Below, piece by piece: positions 1 through 8,509 of a stretch of DNA of 64,000 bases; the stretch's first letter is position 1; each line of letters starts with the position of its first letter. The notes below the pieces were generated by a model that saw only the letters and a program-made list of their open reading frames with translations, was not told the origin of the DNA and did not search any database. The translations under genes were made by a program, and so were the position numbers. The stretch lies in contig WHSZ01000001.1 in assembly GCA_009379845.1 (NCBI GenBank), positions 62,001 to 126,000 on the forward strand. The letters are read 5' to 3'. This DNA comes from Pseudonocardiaceae bacterium (GTDB taxonomy: Bacteria; Actinomycetota; Actinomycetes; Mycobacteriales; Pseudonocardiaceae).

Positions 1-165
1 GCTCCGCACGAAGGTGACGATCGCTTCCGCGCCGTCCCGGAGCCAGCCCAGGATGGTCTGCACACCGTCGGCCGAGGCCTGCGGGTTGGTGATGACATAG
101 AACAGCACCAGCGCCACCACCGTGACGACGATGACCTTTTTCGCTTTCACCGGTCCATACTCCAT
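1..165 (-). CDS. small membrane protein, 3' end outside window
   Basis: Partial gene running off the left edge; 55 codons are visible. The first residues read MEYGPVKAKK and are followed by a hydrophobic stretch (about residues 10–23, VIVVTVVALVLFYV) and then an amphipathic part with DGVQTILGWLRDGAEAIVTF. This looks like one membrane anchor plus a short soluble tail. The ATG at 165 has only a weak ribosome-binding site; a GTG at 150 has GGAG about 8 bases upstream and may be the real start. I cannot assign a function. Positions 166–387 hold no gene that I can support. Confidence 0.55.
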   Translation of the reverse strand, partial: MEYGPVKAKKVIVVTVVALVLFYVITNPQASADGVQTILGWLRDGAEAIVTFVRS

Positions 166-387
166 CCCCGTTTGGGCCGTCCGACCGTGTACACGGCCTG
201 GCCAGCCGCCCGGCACTCGCTAGCCATCGTCCCTCACAGCGCACGATTCAGGTACAGAATCACGCCTATGGCCGCTCGCGGTGACTCGATGTGTGCACCA
301 AGCCACCCCTCACTGTAAAGCCACCCATCGCCGAACGGGTGCCGGACACGCCTCGACCAGCGGACCGGCGCCGGCGGGCGCCCGCGG

Positions 388-1533
388 CTAACCGCTGATC
401 GTGCCGGCCGCGCGCAGCTTTTCCAGGTCCTCTTCGGACAGCCCGAGCTCGGCGAGCACCTCGGTGGTGTCCGAACGCGCATCGTGCGGTGCCTCGGGTC
501 GCTCCGTCGGGGTGCGGTCGAACTTGGGGGCAGGGGCGGGCTGCGGCATGCCGGCCACCTCGACGAAGGTCCGCCGCGCCACGTTGTGCGGATGTTCCGG
601 GGCCTCCTCCGGGGAGAGCACCGGGGTCAGGCAGGCATCGGTGTCCCCGGCGAGCCCGGCCCACTCATCCCGAGTGCGGGTGGCGATGACCTCGCCGATC
701 GTGGCGCGCAACCGCGGCCACTGGGTCCGGTCGTACCGGTTCGGCAACTCTTCCGGATCCAGCTCGAGCACCCGGATCAGCTCCGCCCAGAACCGTTCCT
801 CGATGGCGCCGACCGCCACGTACTTGCCGTCCGAGGCCTGATACGTGTCGTAGAACGGGGCCCCGCCGTCCAGCATGTTCTCGCCGCGCGGGTTCGACCA
901 CAAACCGAGGCTTCGCATGCCGAACATCTGGGTGGCGAGCAGCGCGGCACCGTCCACCATGGACGCGTCGACGACCTGGCCGCGCCCCGATGCCGTTCGC
1001 TCGTGCAGCGCCGCGAGGATGCCCATCGCCAGCATCAGGCCACCCCCGGCGAAGTCACCGAGCAGGTTCAGCGGCGGCACCGGGGGCTCGCCGGACCGCC
1101 CGATCGGCTCGAGCGCCCCGGCCAGCCCGATGTAGTTGATGTCGTGCCCCGCCCGCGGCGCGAGCGGGCCGTCCTGCCCCCAGCCCGTGATCCGGCCGTA
1201 CACCACCCTGCGATTGCGGGCGTGCACCTGCTCGGGGCCAAGCCCCATCCGTTCCGCTACGCCCGGGCGGAAGCCCTCCACCAGCACATCGGCCGATTCG
1301 CAGAGCTTGAGCACCAGCTCGGTGCCCTCCGCTGACTTGGTGTCCACGCCGATCCAACGGCGGCTGCGGGTAAGCGGGTCACCCGGTACGGCCAGCACGT
1401 CGGCAGCGGGTTTGGCCCGATCGACCCGCACCACGTCGGCACCGAGGTCGGCCAGCATCGTGCAGGCGAACGGGGCCGGCGCCAGCCCGACCAGCTCGAT
1501 CACCCGAAGTCCGTTCAGCGGGCCAGCGCCCAT
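388..1533 (-). CDS. family III CoA-transferase / alpha-methylacyl-CoA racemase-like
   Basis: A CaiB/BaiF-family protein of about 381 residues, closest in pattern to alpha-methylacyl-CoA racemase (MCR), which epimerises 2-methyl-branched acyl-CoAs before beta-oxidation. Numbered from the upstream ATG at 1548, the MCR catalytic residues appear as His135 (AGHDINY), Asp165 (LLGDFAGG) and Glu250 (VGAIE), at the same spacing as His126/Asp156/Glu241 of the mycobacterial enzyme. I prefer the start at 1533 because GGGAGGG lies 6 bases upstream. It follows the acyl-CoA dehydrogenase gene by 24 bases, so the two probably form one unit for branched acyl-CoA breakdown. A plain CoA-transferase role is possible. 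Confidence 0.85.
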   Translation of the reverse strand: MGAGPLNGLRVIELVGLAPAPFACTMLADLGADVVRVDRAKPAADVLAVPGDPLTRSRRWIGVDTKSAEGTELVLKLCESADVLVEGFRPGVAERMGLGPEQVHARNRRVVYGRITGWGQDGPLAPRAGHDINYIGLAGALEPIGRSGEPPVPPLNLLGDFAGGGLMLAMGILAALHERTASGRGQVVDASMVDGAALLATQMFGMRSLGLWSNPRGENMLDGGAPFYDTYQASDGKYVAVGAIEERFWAELIRVLELDPEELPNRYDRTQWPRLRATIGEVIATRTRDEWAGLAGDTDACLTPVLSPEEAPEHPHNVARRTFVEVAGMPQPAPAPKFDRTPTERPEAPHDARSDTTEVLAELGLSEEDLEKLRAAGTISG

Positions 1534-1557
1534 ACTCGTCCCTCCCATGCCGCCGCC

Positions 1558-2700
1558 TCACAGCGACCGCGCGATGATCTCTTTCATGATCTCGTTGGTG
1601 CCACCGAAGATCTTGCTCACCCGGGAATCGGCCCACATCCGCGCGATCGGATACTCGGTCATGTAGCCGTAGCCGCCGAACAGCTGCACGCAGCGATCGA
1701 TCACCCGGTTAGCGCGGTCGGTGGTCCACCACTTGGCCATCGCCGCGCCTTGCACGTCCAGCTCGCCGCGCAGGTGCCGTTCGATGCACTGGTCCAGGAA
1801 CGCGCGGGACACCTCCGCCTCGGTGGCGCACTCGGCCAGCTCGAACTTGGTGTTCTGGAAACCGAAGATCTCCCTGCCGAACGCGGTGCGGTCCCTGGTA
1901 TAGCGCAGCGTTTCGGCCACCGCGGCATCCATCGCGGCGACCGCGGTGACCGCGATCAGCAGCCGCTCCTGCGGTAGCTGCTGCATGAGCTGGATGAAGC
2001 CCTGCCCTTCCTGCTCGCCGAGCAGGTTGCCGGCCGGCACTCGGACCTCGTCGAAGAACAGTTCCGAGGTGTCCTGGCCTTTCAACCCGACCTTGTCCAG
2101 CACCCGGCCGCGGCGAAAGCCCGGCGTTCCGTCCTCCACCACGATCAGCGAAACGCCCTCGGCACCCTTGCTGGTGTCCGTCTTGGCCACCACGATCACC
2201 AGGTTGGCCTGCGCTCCGTTGGTGATGAACGTCTTCGCGCCGCTGATCACGTAGTCGTCGCCGTCCCGCACCGCCCTGGTCTTGATGTTCTGCAGATCGG
2301 AGCCGGTGCCCGGCTCGGTCATCGCGATGGCGCCGATCAGTTCGCCGCTTGCCATCTTGGGCAACCAGCGGTTCTTCTGCTCCGTCGTGCCGTAGGAGTT
2401 GAGGTAGTGCGCCACGATCCCGCTGTGCACGCTGACGCCCCACGCGGAGTCGCCGCTGCGCGCCTGCTCCTCGAACAGCACGGTCTCGTGGGCGAACGTG
2501 CCGCCGCCACCGCCGTGCTCCTCAGGGATGGACAGGCACAGCAGGCCGACGTCGCCGGCCTTCGTCCACAGCTCCCGGTCGACCTGCTTGTTCTCCGCCC
2601 ACCGTTCCTGGTGTGGGGTCAGCTCCTTTTCGCAGAACGTGCGGGCCAGCTCTCGGAAGGCGCGCAGATCGTCGTTCATCCAGCTACGTGGCGCGGTCAT
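1558..2700 (-). CDS. acyl-CoA dehydrogenase (FadE-type)
   Basis: A 380-residue flavoprotein that introduces a 2,3 double bond into an acyl-CoA. The FAD/substrate loops MTEPGTGSD (about 127–135) and FITNGAQAN (158–166) are present, as is the C-terminal FGGTNEIMKE. The position that holds the catalytic base in medium-chain enzymes is Gly here (FGGT). A Glu at about 245 in LPQERL matches the alternative base of the isovaleryl-CoA and long-chain dehydrogenases, so the protein should be active. It is divergent from a TetR gene and sits upstream of the racemase-like gene. The exact substrate cannot be told; branched-chain acyl-CoA is suggested by context. Confidence 0.9.
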   Translation of the reverse strand: MTAPRSWMNDDLRAFRELARTFCEKELTPHQERWAENKQVDRELWTKAGDVGLLCLSIPEEHGGGGGTFAHETVLFEEQARSGDSAWGVSVHSGIVAHYLNSYGTTEQKNRWLPKMASGELIGAIAMTEPGTGSDLQNIKTRAVRDGDDYVISGAKTFITNGAQANLVIVVAKTDTSKGAEGVSLIVVEDGTPGFRRGRVLDKVGLKGQDTSELFFDEVRVPAGNLLGEQEGQGFIQLMQQLPQERLLIAVTAVAAMDAAVAETLRYTRDRTAFGREIFGFQNTKFELAECATEAEVSRAFLDQCIERHLRGELDVQGAAMAKWWTTDRANRVIDRCVQLFGGYGYMTEYPIARMWADSRVSKIFGGTNEIMKEIIARSL

Positions 2701-2751
2701 GGCTCAGGCCTTTCGCACGGTTCGAGTTGATCGAGAGGGCCGTTCGACGCG

Positions 2752-2779
2752 AGGATAAACAATCCAACTGACATGTAAA
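2752..2779 (-). promoter_or_regulatory. candidate promoter of the acyl-CoA dehydrogenase gene
   Basis: On the minus strand TTTACA (2774–2779) is followed after 16 bases by TATCCT (2752–2757), a plausible sigma-70-type pair about 50 bases before the dehydrogenase start. The octamer CATGTAAA occurs twice in the divergent gap (2772–2779 and 2811–2818), the first copy covering the -35 box. It could be a half-site for the TetR protein encoded at 2868. This is inferred from pattern only. Confidence 0.4.
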
Positions 2780-2867
2780 TACAATCGTGAACGTACTTTG
2801 GGCGAGACGGCATGTAAAGTCCGACGTCCTGGCGGGCCGATGGCGGTTCGTCGTTCGGAGGTGGGTG

Positions 2868-3503
2868 ATGAGCACGGCGGCACATTCGCCGGTGACCGGG
2901 CCGAATACCCGGCCACACCGGACACAGCAACAACGCCGCGAGCACACCAGGAACCTGCTGCTGGACGCGACAATCGACTGCCTCGTGGAGCTGGGTTACG
3001 CGCGCACCTCGATCAACGAGATCTGCAAGCGAGCGGGCGTCTCCCGCGGCGCGCAGCAACATCACTTCACCACCAAGGCGGAGCTGATGGCCGCGGCCGT
3101 GGAGCATCTGGTGACGAAGCTGCGAGCGCAAGTGCTGGAATCCATCCCCAAGGACGCCAGCCAGCCCGAACGCATCGAAGCCACCATCGATCTGCTGTGG
3201 GAGGCGTACTCCGGCAAGCTGTCCGCCGCCGCGCTGGAACTGTGGGTCGCCGCGCGTACCGACCAGGAGCTGCGCGCCGCGATGCTGCCGGTGGACCGCG
3301 CGCTTGGCCGTTCAACCCTCGAGCTCTACCGATCCGCCGCGCCCGACAGCGCGCCTGCCGGGCAGACCGAGAAGCTGTTCTGGCTGACCGTGAACCTGAC
3401 CCGTGGTCTGGCGCTGGATGCCGAGATCGGCGGGGACGAGCAGCGTCGGCGGCAACTACTCGACGAGTGGAAACGCATCGTGAGCGACGTCTACGGCGGC
3501 TGA
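2868..3503 (+). CDS. TetR-family transcriptional regulator
   Basis: A 211-residue one-component repressor. The N-terminal helix-turn-helix is clear (TIDCLVELGYARTSINEICKRAGVSRGAQQHHFTTK region, about residues 30–65), followed by an all-helical ligand domain. The ATG at 2868 was chosen because GGAGG lies about 6 bases upstream; an in-frame ATG at 2787 would run through the promoter region. It is divergent from the acyl-CoA dehydrogenase gene, so it probably controls that gene and itself in response to an acyl-CoA or related ligand. The ligand is inferred from neighbourhood only. Confidence 0.85.
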   Translation: MSTAAHSPVTGPNTRPHRTQQQRREHTRNLLLDATIDCLVELGYARTSINEICKRAGVSRGAQQHHFTTKAELMAAAVEHLVTKLRAQVLESIPKDASQPERIEATIDLLWEAYSGKLSAAALELWVAARTDQELRAAMLPVDRALGRSTLELYRSAAPDSAPAGQTEKLFWLTVNLTRGLALDAEIGGDEQRRRQLLDEWKRIVSDVYGG

Positions 3504-3522
3504 ACGCGGCCGGCGGAGTTCG

Positions 3523-3557
3523 GTGAGCCGGCCCGACCCTCGCTCGGGCCGGCTCAC
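3523..3557. terminator. strong GC hairpin after TetR gene
   Basis: A 14-bp perfect inverted repeat (GTGAGCCGGCCCGA and its complement) with a 7-base loop lies 20 bases after the TetR stop. It has no T-run, as is common for actinobacterial intrinsic terminators. The rest of the 3504–3814 gap holds no supported gene; it should contain the promoter of the desaturase gene. Confidence 0.6.
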
Positions 3558-3814
3558 CACCCGGTAGTGGGGATGCATCGTGCGCCGAACTGTGACGCCC
3601 CACGAGCGAGAAAGGTTCTCGATTCGATCGATGTGCCGGCAAGAATTCGGCGATTACGGCGAATGGCCACGTCGTCGCTCGAGCGGCTCGCCCTTCCGGC
3701 CGACTCGGCGGGTAGGGTGGGAGGGGACGCGGCGTTCAATGTCGCCGCGGAACAGTAAGCGATCGCTCTGGACCCCGGCGCTCACCGCAACCGAGCTACC
3801 GGGAGATAGCAACT

Positions 3815-4798
3815 ATGACCGGAACCGTCCAAGCCCAGCGACCTCGGGCAGGACCGCACAATTCCGAAGACAGTTCGAAACGTACCGAGCCCATCATCGA
3901 GGGTGAGAAGTCCCGCACCGAGGCGTTCCTTGTCAAACTGTTCGCCGTGGTGCCGCTGCTGGCACTGCTCGCCGCGGCGCCGTTCGCCTGGGGGTGGGGC
4001 CTCGGCTGGGTCGACATTGGCCTCGCCGTTGGCTTCTACGCACTCACCGGGCTGGGCGTGACCGTTGGCTTCCACCGGCATTTCACGCACGGTGCCTTCA
4101 AGGCCAAACGTGGCATGCGCGTCGCGCTTGCCGTCGCCGGCAGCATGGCCATGCAGGGCCCGGTCATCACCTGGGTCGCCGACCACCGCCGGCACCACGC
4201 CTTCGCCGACAAGGAAGGCGATCCGCACTCCCCATGGCGGTTCGGCACATCAGCGGCCGCACTGGTCAAAGGGTTCTGGTACGCCCACATGGGGTGGATG
4301 TTCGAGCGGGAAAAGACCAACGCCAAGCGGTTCGCCCCTGATCTGCTTGCCAATCGCGACATCAGCACGGTGAACCGGATGTTCCCGGTGCTGACCGTGC
4401 TGACCTTGCTCGCCCCCGCGGTGCTGGGTGGTGTCATCACCATGTCCTGGTGGGGCGCGGTGACGGCGTTCTTCTGGGCGAGCCTGGTTCGGGTGGCGGC
4501 ACTGCACCACGTGACGTGGGCCGTGAACTCGATCTGCCACATGATCGGCGAGCGCCCGTACGCCGCTCGCGACAAGTCCGCGAACTTCTGGCCACTCGCA
4601 CTGCTGTCCTTCGGCGAGTCCTGGCACAACTCGCACCACGCCGACCCCACCGGGGCACGCCACGGTGTGCGGAGGGGCCAGCTCGACATCTCCGCCCGCC
4701 TCATCTGGGCGTTCGAGAAGCTCGGCTGGGTGAGCGATGTTCGCTGGCCGAAACCGGAACGGCTGGCTCGCAAGCTCAACCAGCGCTACACCGGCTGA
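3815..4798 (+). CDS. membrane fatty acyl desaturase (delta-9 type)
   Basis: A 327-residue integral membrane di-iron desaturase. The three histidine boxes are HRHFTH (87–92), HRRHH (124–128) and HNSHH (271–275), in the spacing of stearoyl-CoA desaturases, and hydrophobic segments at about 42–62, 66–86, 188–208 and 210–230 frame them. It should place a cis double bond in acyl-CoA at the membrane and so tune lipid fluidity. There is no fused cytochrome b5 or reductase domain, so an electron donor must come from elsewhere. The start has GGGAG about 9 bases upstream. It is a single-gene unit between the TetR hairpin and the convergent LAL gene. Confidence 0.92.
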   Translation: MTGTVQAQRPRAGPHNSEDSSKRTEPIIEGEKSRTEAFLVKLFAVVPLLALLAAAPFAWGWGLGWVDIGLAVGFYALTGLGVTVGFHRHFTHGAFKAKRGMRVALAVAGSMAMQGPVITWVADHRRHHAFADKEGDPHSPWRFGTSAAALVKGFWYAHMGWMFEREKTNAKRFAPDLLANRDISTVNRMFPVLTVLTLLAPAVLGGVITMSWWGAVTAFFWASLVRVAALHHVTWAVNSICHMIGERPYAARDKSANFWPLALLSFGESWHNSHHADPTGARHGVRRGQLDISARLIWAFEKLGWVSDVRWPKPERLARKLNQRYTG

Positions 4799-4828
4799 CC
4801 CGCGGCGCCGACACCGCGCGGCCGGGGC

Positions 4829-7800
4829 TCAGCGCTCGTCGAGCAAGCCGCGCTCCGAGGCGATCGCCACCGCTTCGGAGCGCCGGCTGGCGCCGAGCTT
4901 GCTCATCACCCGCGACAGGTGCACGCTCACCGTCTTCTCGCTGATGTACAGCTCGACGCCGGCTTCGCGATTGGTCCGGCCACGGGCGACAAGGGCCAAC
5001 ACGGACCGCTCGCGCGGGGTCAGCGGGTCGACGGTGTCGCGTGCGGCCGGCCGCTGCTCGCCTGGCACCGTGATCCTGGCGCGCCGCGCCAGCCGGTGCA
5101 CCGCGTCGCGCAACGGCACGGCGCCGAGCGATTCCGCGACGGACGCCGCCTCGCCCAGCTGCTCGGCCAGCTCCGTGCGCCCGCTTTCGCCGGACTCGCT
5201 GTGACCGCCGCTGTCGCCGGAGCTGGAGTCGCCGGTGCCCCTGTCAACGGAGCCGAGCAACGCCTCGGCGTACCGCAGCCGGCAGATCGCCCGCTCGTAG
5301 ACCGCGCCGTAGCCGAAGGCATCGACCGCCTTCCGCCATGCCAGCGGATCCATCCCGCGCAGTCCGGCGGCTTCCGCCTCGAGGCGGGCCAGCCACGCCA
5401 GGCCTTCCGGTCCCATCCCGCCCGCCCACGGCCGGCCGTTCCGGACCGCCCGCATGGCATGTTCGTACAACCGCTCCCCGCGCGTGATCGCGACCTTCTC
5501 GGCATCCACATTGGACGCTCGGCGGGCGGCCGAGGCGAGTTCGGCGCAGGCACGGAGCCCGAGCGCGGCCAGCCGCACGCCGCCGAGCGCCATCGGCTGG
5601 AACTGCTCGAGCCAGTCGATCGCCTCGTCGACGTGCGTGGCGGCCCCACTGGGATCTCCTTGCCAGAGCGCGGACTCCGCCCCGGCGCATCCGATGAGCA
5701 ACGCGATCTGCATGTCGAGCTGCCACTGCGGGCGCAGCTGGCCGAGCACGGTCTCGGCCTCATCGAACTGGCCACGACCGACGAGCAGCTGCAGGCCGGC
5801 CGCGGCGACCCGGCCGGAGACCAAGCTGGACATACTCATTCGCTCGTCGCTGACCGAAGACCCGCTGTCCTGCCATTCGCCGCCGGCATACCGGATGAGA
5901 ATGCGCAGCACCTGCAACTCGAGCCCGTAGGTGCTCCAGGTCAGGCCGGTGGTCCGAGCACGAAGGCTGCCCTCCTCGACGGTCCGCGCCGCCTCGGCTA
6001 GTTGCCCCCGGTCGTAGAAGGTCATCGCCAGGAAACACCAGGCACGCAACTCGGCGGTGAGCTCACTGGAAGCGGCCGCGATCCGCACGGCCTCGCGTAA
6101 CCCGGCGCGGGCCCCCTCGATATCTCCCTGCCTGCCGTCCAGCAGTGCGAGCGTGGTGAGCGCGTCGGCTTCCGCTCCCCCGCTGCCGACTTCCCTGGCG
6201 TCCGCTATGGCGTCCTGCGCGCTCTGCCGCGCCTCGGCCGGCTGGCCACCGACCCGCTGGAACGCGGCGTAGCTGGCGTGTACCCGGGCACGTTCCCTCC
6301 CGGGGGAGCCGTTCGCGACGAGCTGCCACGCGCGGCGGATCGCCTCGTCCGCCTCCTGCTCCCGGCCGTCGAAGGCTCCCAGCGCCTGCGCACGGCGGCG
6401 CCACACGCGTGCCGCGCGCTCCGGTACCTCGGTGCCGCTCAGCGCTTCGATGGCCGCTTCGACGAAGGCGAGGGAGCGTTCCGGTTGACCGACCTTAGCC
6501 GCGGTCCATGAGGCCCGCACGAGCAACTCGAGATGGTCGTGCGGGCCGCGCTGGTCGGGATCTACCGCGTCCCACACACTCAGCGCCTGTTCGAGGTGGC
6601 GCAATGCCTCCGCAGGGGCGCCGAACCCGTCGGCCTCGTCCGCGGCCCGCACCGAGGCCGCCAACGCGCCGGCCAGATCGTTGCTCTGCACGCAGTGGTA
6701 GGCCAGCATCGCGGCGTTGCCCCTGGCGTTGGGTTGCCGGGTGAGGGCGGCCGCATAGCTGGCGTGCAACCGGGTGCGTTCGCCCGGCAGCAGGTCCTGG
6801 TACACCGCCTCGCGCAGCAACGCGTGCCGGAACGCGTAGCGCCCCTGCTCGGCGACCAGCACATGGTGTTGCACGGCTTCCCGCAGCGCCTCGTCGAGCT
6901 CCGCCTCGGTGGTCGCGGCGACCGAGGCCAGCTGCGCGTCGGTCGCCGAGCGGCCGGCGACCGACGCCACCCGCACCACGGACTGGGCAGCGGGGCTGAG
7001 CCGCTCCAATCGCGCGAGCAGCACATCGGCCAGCGTGGCCGGCAGACCGTCGGCAGACTGGGTGTAGCAGGTGAGCAGTTCCTCGGCGAAGAAGGCGTTG
7101 CCCTCGGATCGGTCCATCACACTGCGCAGGTGCGCGTCGTCCAGCGGTCGCTCCGCGAGGGCCGAGACGAACCGCCGGATCTCGTCCGTGTCGAACGGCG
7201 CCAGTTCGATGCGCTCGATCTTCGGGAGCCGAACCAGCTCGGCCAGCTGGGCGCGCAGCGGGTGGCGCCGATGCAGGTCGTCGGCGCGGTACGTGGCCAG
7301 CACCAGCAGGCCCTGGGAGCGCAGCCTGGACAGCACAAAGGACAACAGGTTCCGGGTCGCCGAGTCGGCCCAGTGCAGGTCCTCGATCACGAGCAGCACG
7401 GTGCGGCCGGTGGCGAGTTTTTCGAGCAGGCCGAATACCGCGTCGAATACCTGCAGCTGGCTGACGTCCTGCTCCGCGGCGGATGAACCCGGCATGTCCG
7501 GCTGGCCCGGCGCGAACACGTCCGATGCGGCCGGCCGAACACCGGACACGTTCAGCTGCGGTAACAGTCGCCCCAGGGTCGGCCAGCCCCGCAGCGACTC
7601 GGCCTCGGCACCGGTCAACGTGCCAAGTGCCTCGGCGAACGGCAGGTACGGCAACCCCGCCTCGCGGACGTCGAGGCACCGGCCGGTGAGCACCAGCGCG
7701 CCCTCGCCCTCGGCGCGTTTGGCGAACTCGGTGACCAGCCTGGTCTTCCCGACGCCGGCATCCCCGGACAGCAGTACCGCGCCCGCCTCGTGATTACCGG

Positions 7801-7909
7801 CGCGCTCCAGCGCTGCGCGTAGCTGTCGCATCTCCGCGGTCCGCGCGACGAGTGGGATGCCGGAACCAATCCGGGGCACGTCGACCATTGTTCCGCATTC
7901 CGCCGACAT
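4829..7909 (-). CDS. LuxR-family LAL regulator with AAA ATPase
   Basis: A 1026-residue large ATP-binding LuxR-type regulator. The N-terminal ATPase has Walker A GDAGVGKT (49–56) and Walker B VLLVIEDLHWAD (171–182). A long helical, TPR-like middle follows, and a C-terminal LuxR helix-turn-helix (LTPRERSVLALVARGRTNRE and SEKTVSVHLSRVMSKLG). Such proteins bind a ligand through the middle and use ATP hydrolysis to switch an activator. A Gly/Ser-rich linker (SSSGDSGGHSESGESG) precedes the last 100 residues. The ATG at 7909 has AGGA very close; an ATG at 7888 is an alternative. A 50-aa ORF ends 16 bases upstream. No target cluster is nearby, so the regulon is unknown. Confidence 0.9.
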   Translation of the reverse strand: MSAECGTMVDVPRIGSGIPLVARTAEMRQLRAALERAGNHEAGAVLLSGDAGVGKTRLVTEFAKRAEGEGALVLTGRCLDVREAGLPYLPFAEALGTLTGAEAESLRGWPTLGRLLPQLNVSGVRPAASDVFAPGQPDMPGSSAAEQDVSQLQVFDAVFGLLEKLATGRTVLLVIEDLHWADSATRNLLSFVLSRLRSQGLLVLATYRADDLHRRHPLRAQLAELVRLPKIERIELAPFDTDEIRRFVSALAERPLDDAHLRSVMDRSEGNAFFAEELLTCYTQSADGLPATLADVLLARLERLSPAAQSVVRVASVAGRSATDAQLASVAATTEAELDEALREAVQHHVLVAEQGRYAFRHALLREAVYQDLLPGERTRLHASYAAALTRQPNARGNAAMLAYHCVQSNDLAGALAASVRAADEADGFGAPAEALRHLEQALSVWDAVDPDQRGPHDHLELLVRASWTAAKVGQPERSLAFVEAAIEALSGTEVPERAARVWRRRAQALGAFDGREQEADEAIRRAWQLVANGSPGRERARVHASYAAFQRVGGQPAEARQSAQDAIADAREVGSGGAEADALTTLALLDGRQGDIEGARAGLREAVRIAAASSELTAELRAWCFLAMTFYDRGQLAEAARTVEEGSLRARTTGLTWSTYGLELQVLRILIRYAGGEWQDSGSSVSDERMSMSSLVSGRVAAAGLQLLVGRGQFDEAETVLGQLRPQWQLDMQIALLIGCAGAESALWQGDPSGAATHVDEAIDWLEQFQPMALGGVRLAALGLRACAELASAARRASNVDAEKVAITRGERLYEHAMRAVRNGRPWAGGMGPEGLAWLARLEAEAAGLRGMDPLAWRKAVDAFGYGAVYERAICRLRYAEALLGSVDRGTGDSSSGDSGGHSESGESGRTELAEQLGEAASVAESLGAVPLRDAVHRLARRARITVPGEQRPAARDTVDPLTPRERSVLALVARGRTNREAGVELYISEKTVSVHLSRVMSKLGASRRSEAVAIASERGLLDER

Positions 7910-7925
7910 TTCCTCGCGGATTCAC

Positions 7926-8078
7926 TCAGCGCGTAGCGGGCCGGGGCCGCGGGATGGCAGGCACCTTCTCCGCACGGTGGGTGGCGCGCCGGCTGGATCG
8001 CCGCGCCAGCCGTAGCTGTTCGGTCCGGTAAGCGATCTCGGCCCGAATGCCTTCCTCCGCCCAGGTCTGCGAAATCAT
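7926..8078 (-). CDS. 50-aa ORF upstream of LAL gene
   Basis: A short reading frame with ATG at 8078, GGAG about 5 bases upstream, and TGA 16 bases before the LAL start. The product begins MISQTWAEEGIRAEIAYRTE and turns strongly basic and Arg-rich (QLRLARRSSRRATHRAEK), ending in PRPRPATR. The first half would form an amphipathic helix; there is no membrane segment. The good ribosome-binding site and tight spacing suggest it is co-expressed with the LAL regulator. I do not recognise a family. Confidence 0.5.
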   Translation of the reverse strand: MISQTWAEEGIRAEIAYRTEQLRLARRSSRRATHRAEKVPAIPRPRPATR

Positions 8079-8173
8079 GATGTGTTCTCCAGTTCTCGAT
8101 GACGACGAGACCAGAGTCGTCCTGAGGAACCGGTGGCCACATTGGGCGATTACGCAGTGTTCCTTAGTTTTTC

Positions 8174-8214
8174 CCCTTACCCGGAAGGCGCGGAGAGCCG
8201 ATTCCGGGTAAGGG
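8174..8214. other. 13-bp inverted repeat
   Basis: CCCTTACCCGGAA and its exact complement are separated by 15 bases in the gap between the DUF397 gene and the 50-aa ORF. On the minus strand it lies about 100 bases before the ORF start. It could be an operator for the LAL unit or a processed leader hairpin; it has no T-run. Confidence 0.45.
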
Positions 8215-8229
8215 ATCCTTTGATCCGGC

Positions 8230-8263
8230 CGTGAGTCCCGCCCAGCTCATGCGCGGGCTCACG
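8230..8263 (-). terminator. hairpin after DUF397 gene
   Basis: CGTGAG…CTCACG arms with an inner CCCGC/GCGGG pairing and one bulged base lie 14 bases beyond the DUF397 stop. This is the likely end of the XRE–DUF397 transcript. Confidence 0.5.
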
Positions 8264-8276
8264 GGTGTGCGCTGGC

Positions 8277-8495
8277 CTAGTAGTCGAGCTTTCCGTCTCG
8301 GGCGGCCCCCATAAGCGCGTACCAGTCGCGTCGCGACATACTCAGTAGTTCTGTTCGCGGATTCTTCGAGTCACGCACGACCGCTCCGCCGCTCGTCATG
8401 GCGACCTCGACACAGTCGTTTCCCGCACCGCTGTAGCTGCTCTTGCGCCAGGCGGTGCCGACCGGCGGGTTGCCGGCCCGGTTGGCAGTTGACAA
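8277..8495 (-). CDS. DUF397 domain protein
   Basis: A 72-residue protein with the DUF397 hallmark WRKSSYS (about 16–22) followed by CVEVA and VVRDSKNP. DUF397 proteins are expanded in actinomycetes and nearly always sit beside an XRE regulator with a DUF5753 domain, as here, with a gap of only 14 bases. The pairs resemble the BldB/WhiJ-type developmental regulators of Streptomyces and have been proposed to act like toxin–antitoxin couples. It is small and soluble, and probably binds its partner regulator. Confidence 0.9.
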   Translation of the reverse strand: MSTANRAGNPPVGTAWRKSSYSGAGNDCVEVAMTSGGAVVRDSKNPRTELLSMSRRDWYALMGAARDGKLDY

Positions 8496-8509
8496 ACCTC
8501 ACTCCTTCC

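Noticed and set aside
3567..3906. Short plus-strand ORFs between the TetR gene and the desaturase gene
   Set aside because: No ribosome-binding site, no conserved motif, and they overlap the desaturase start or promoter region.
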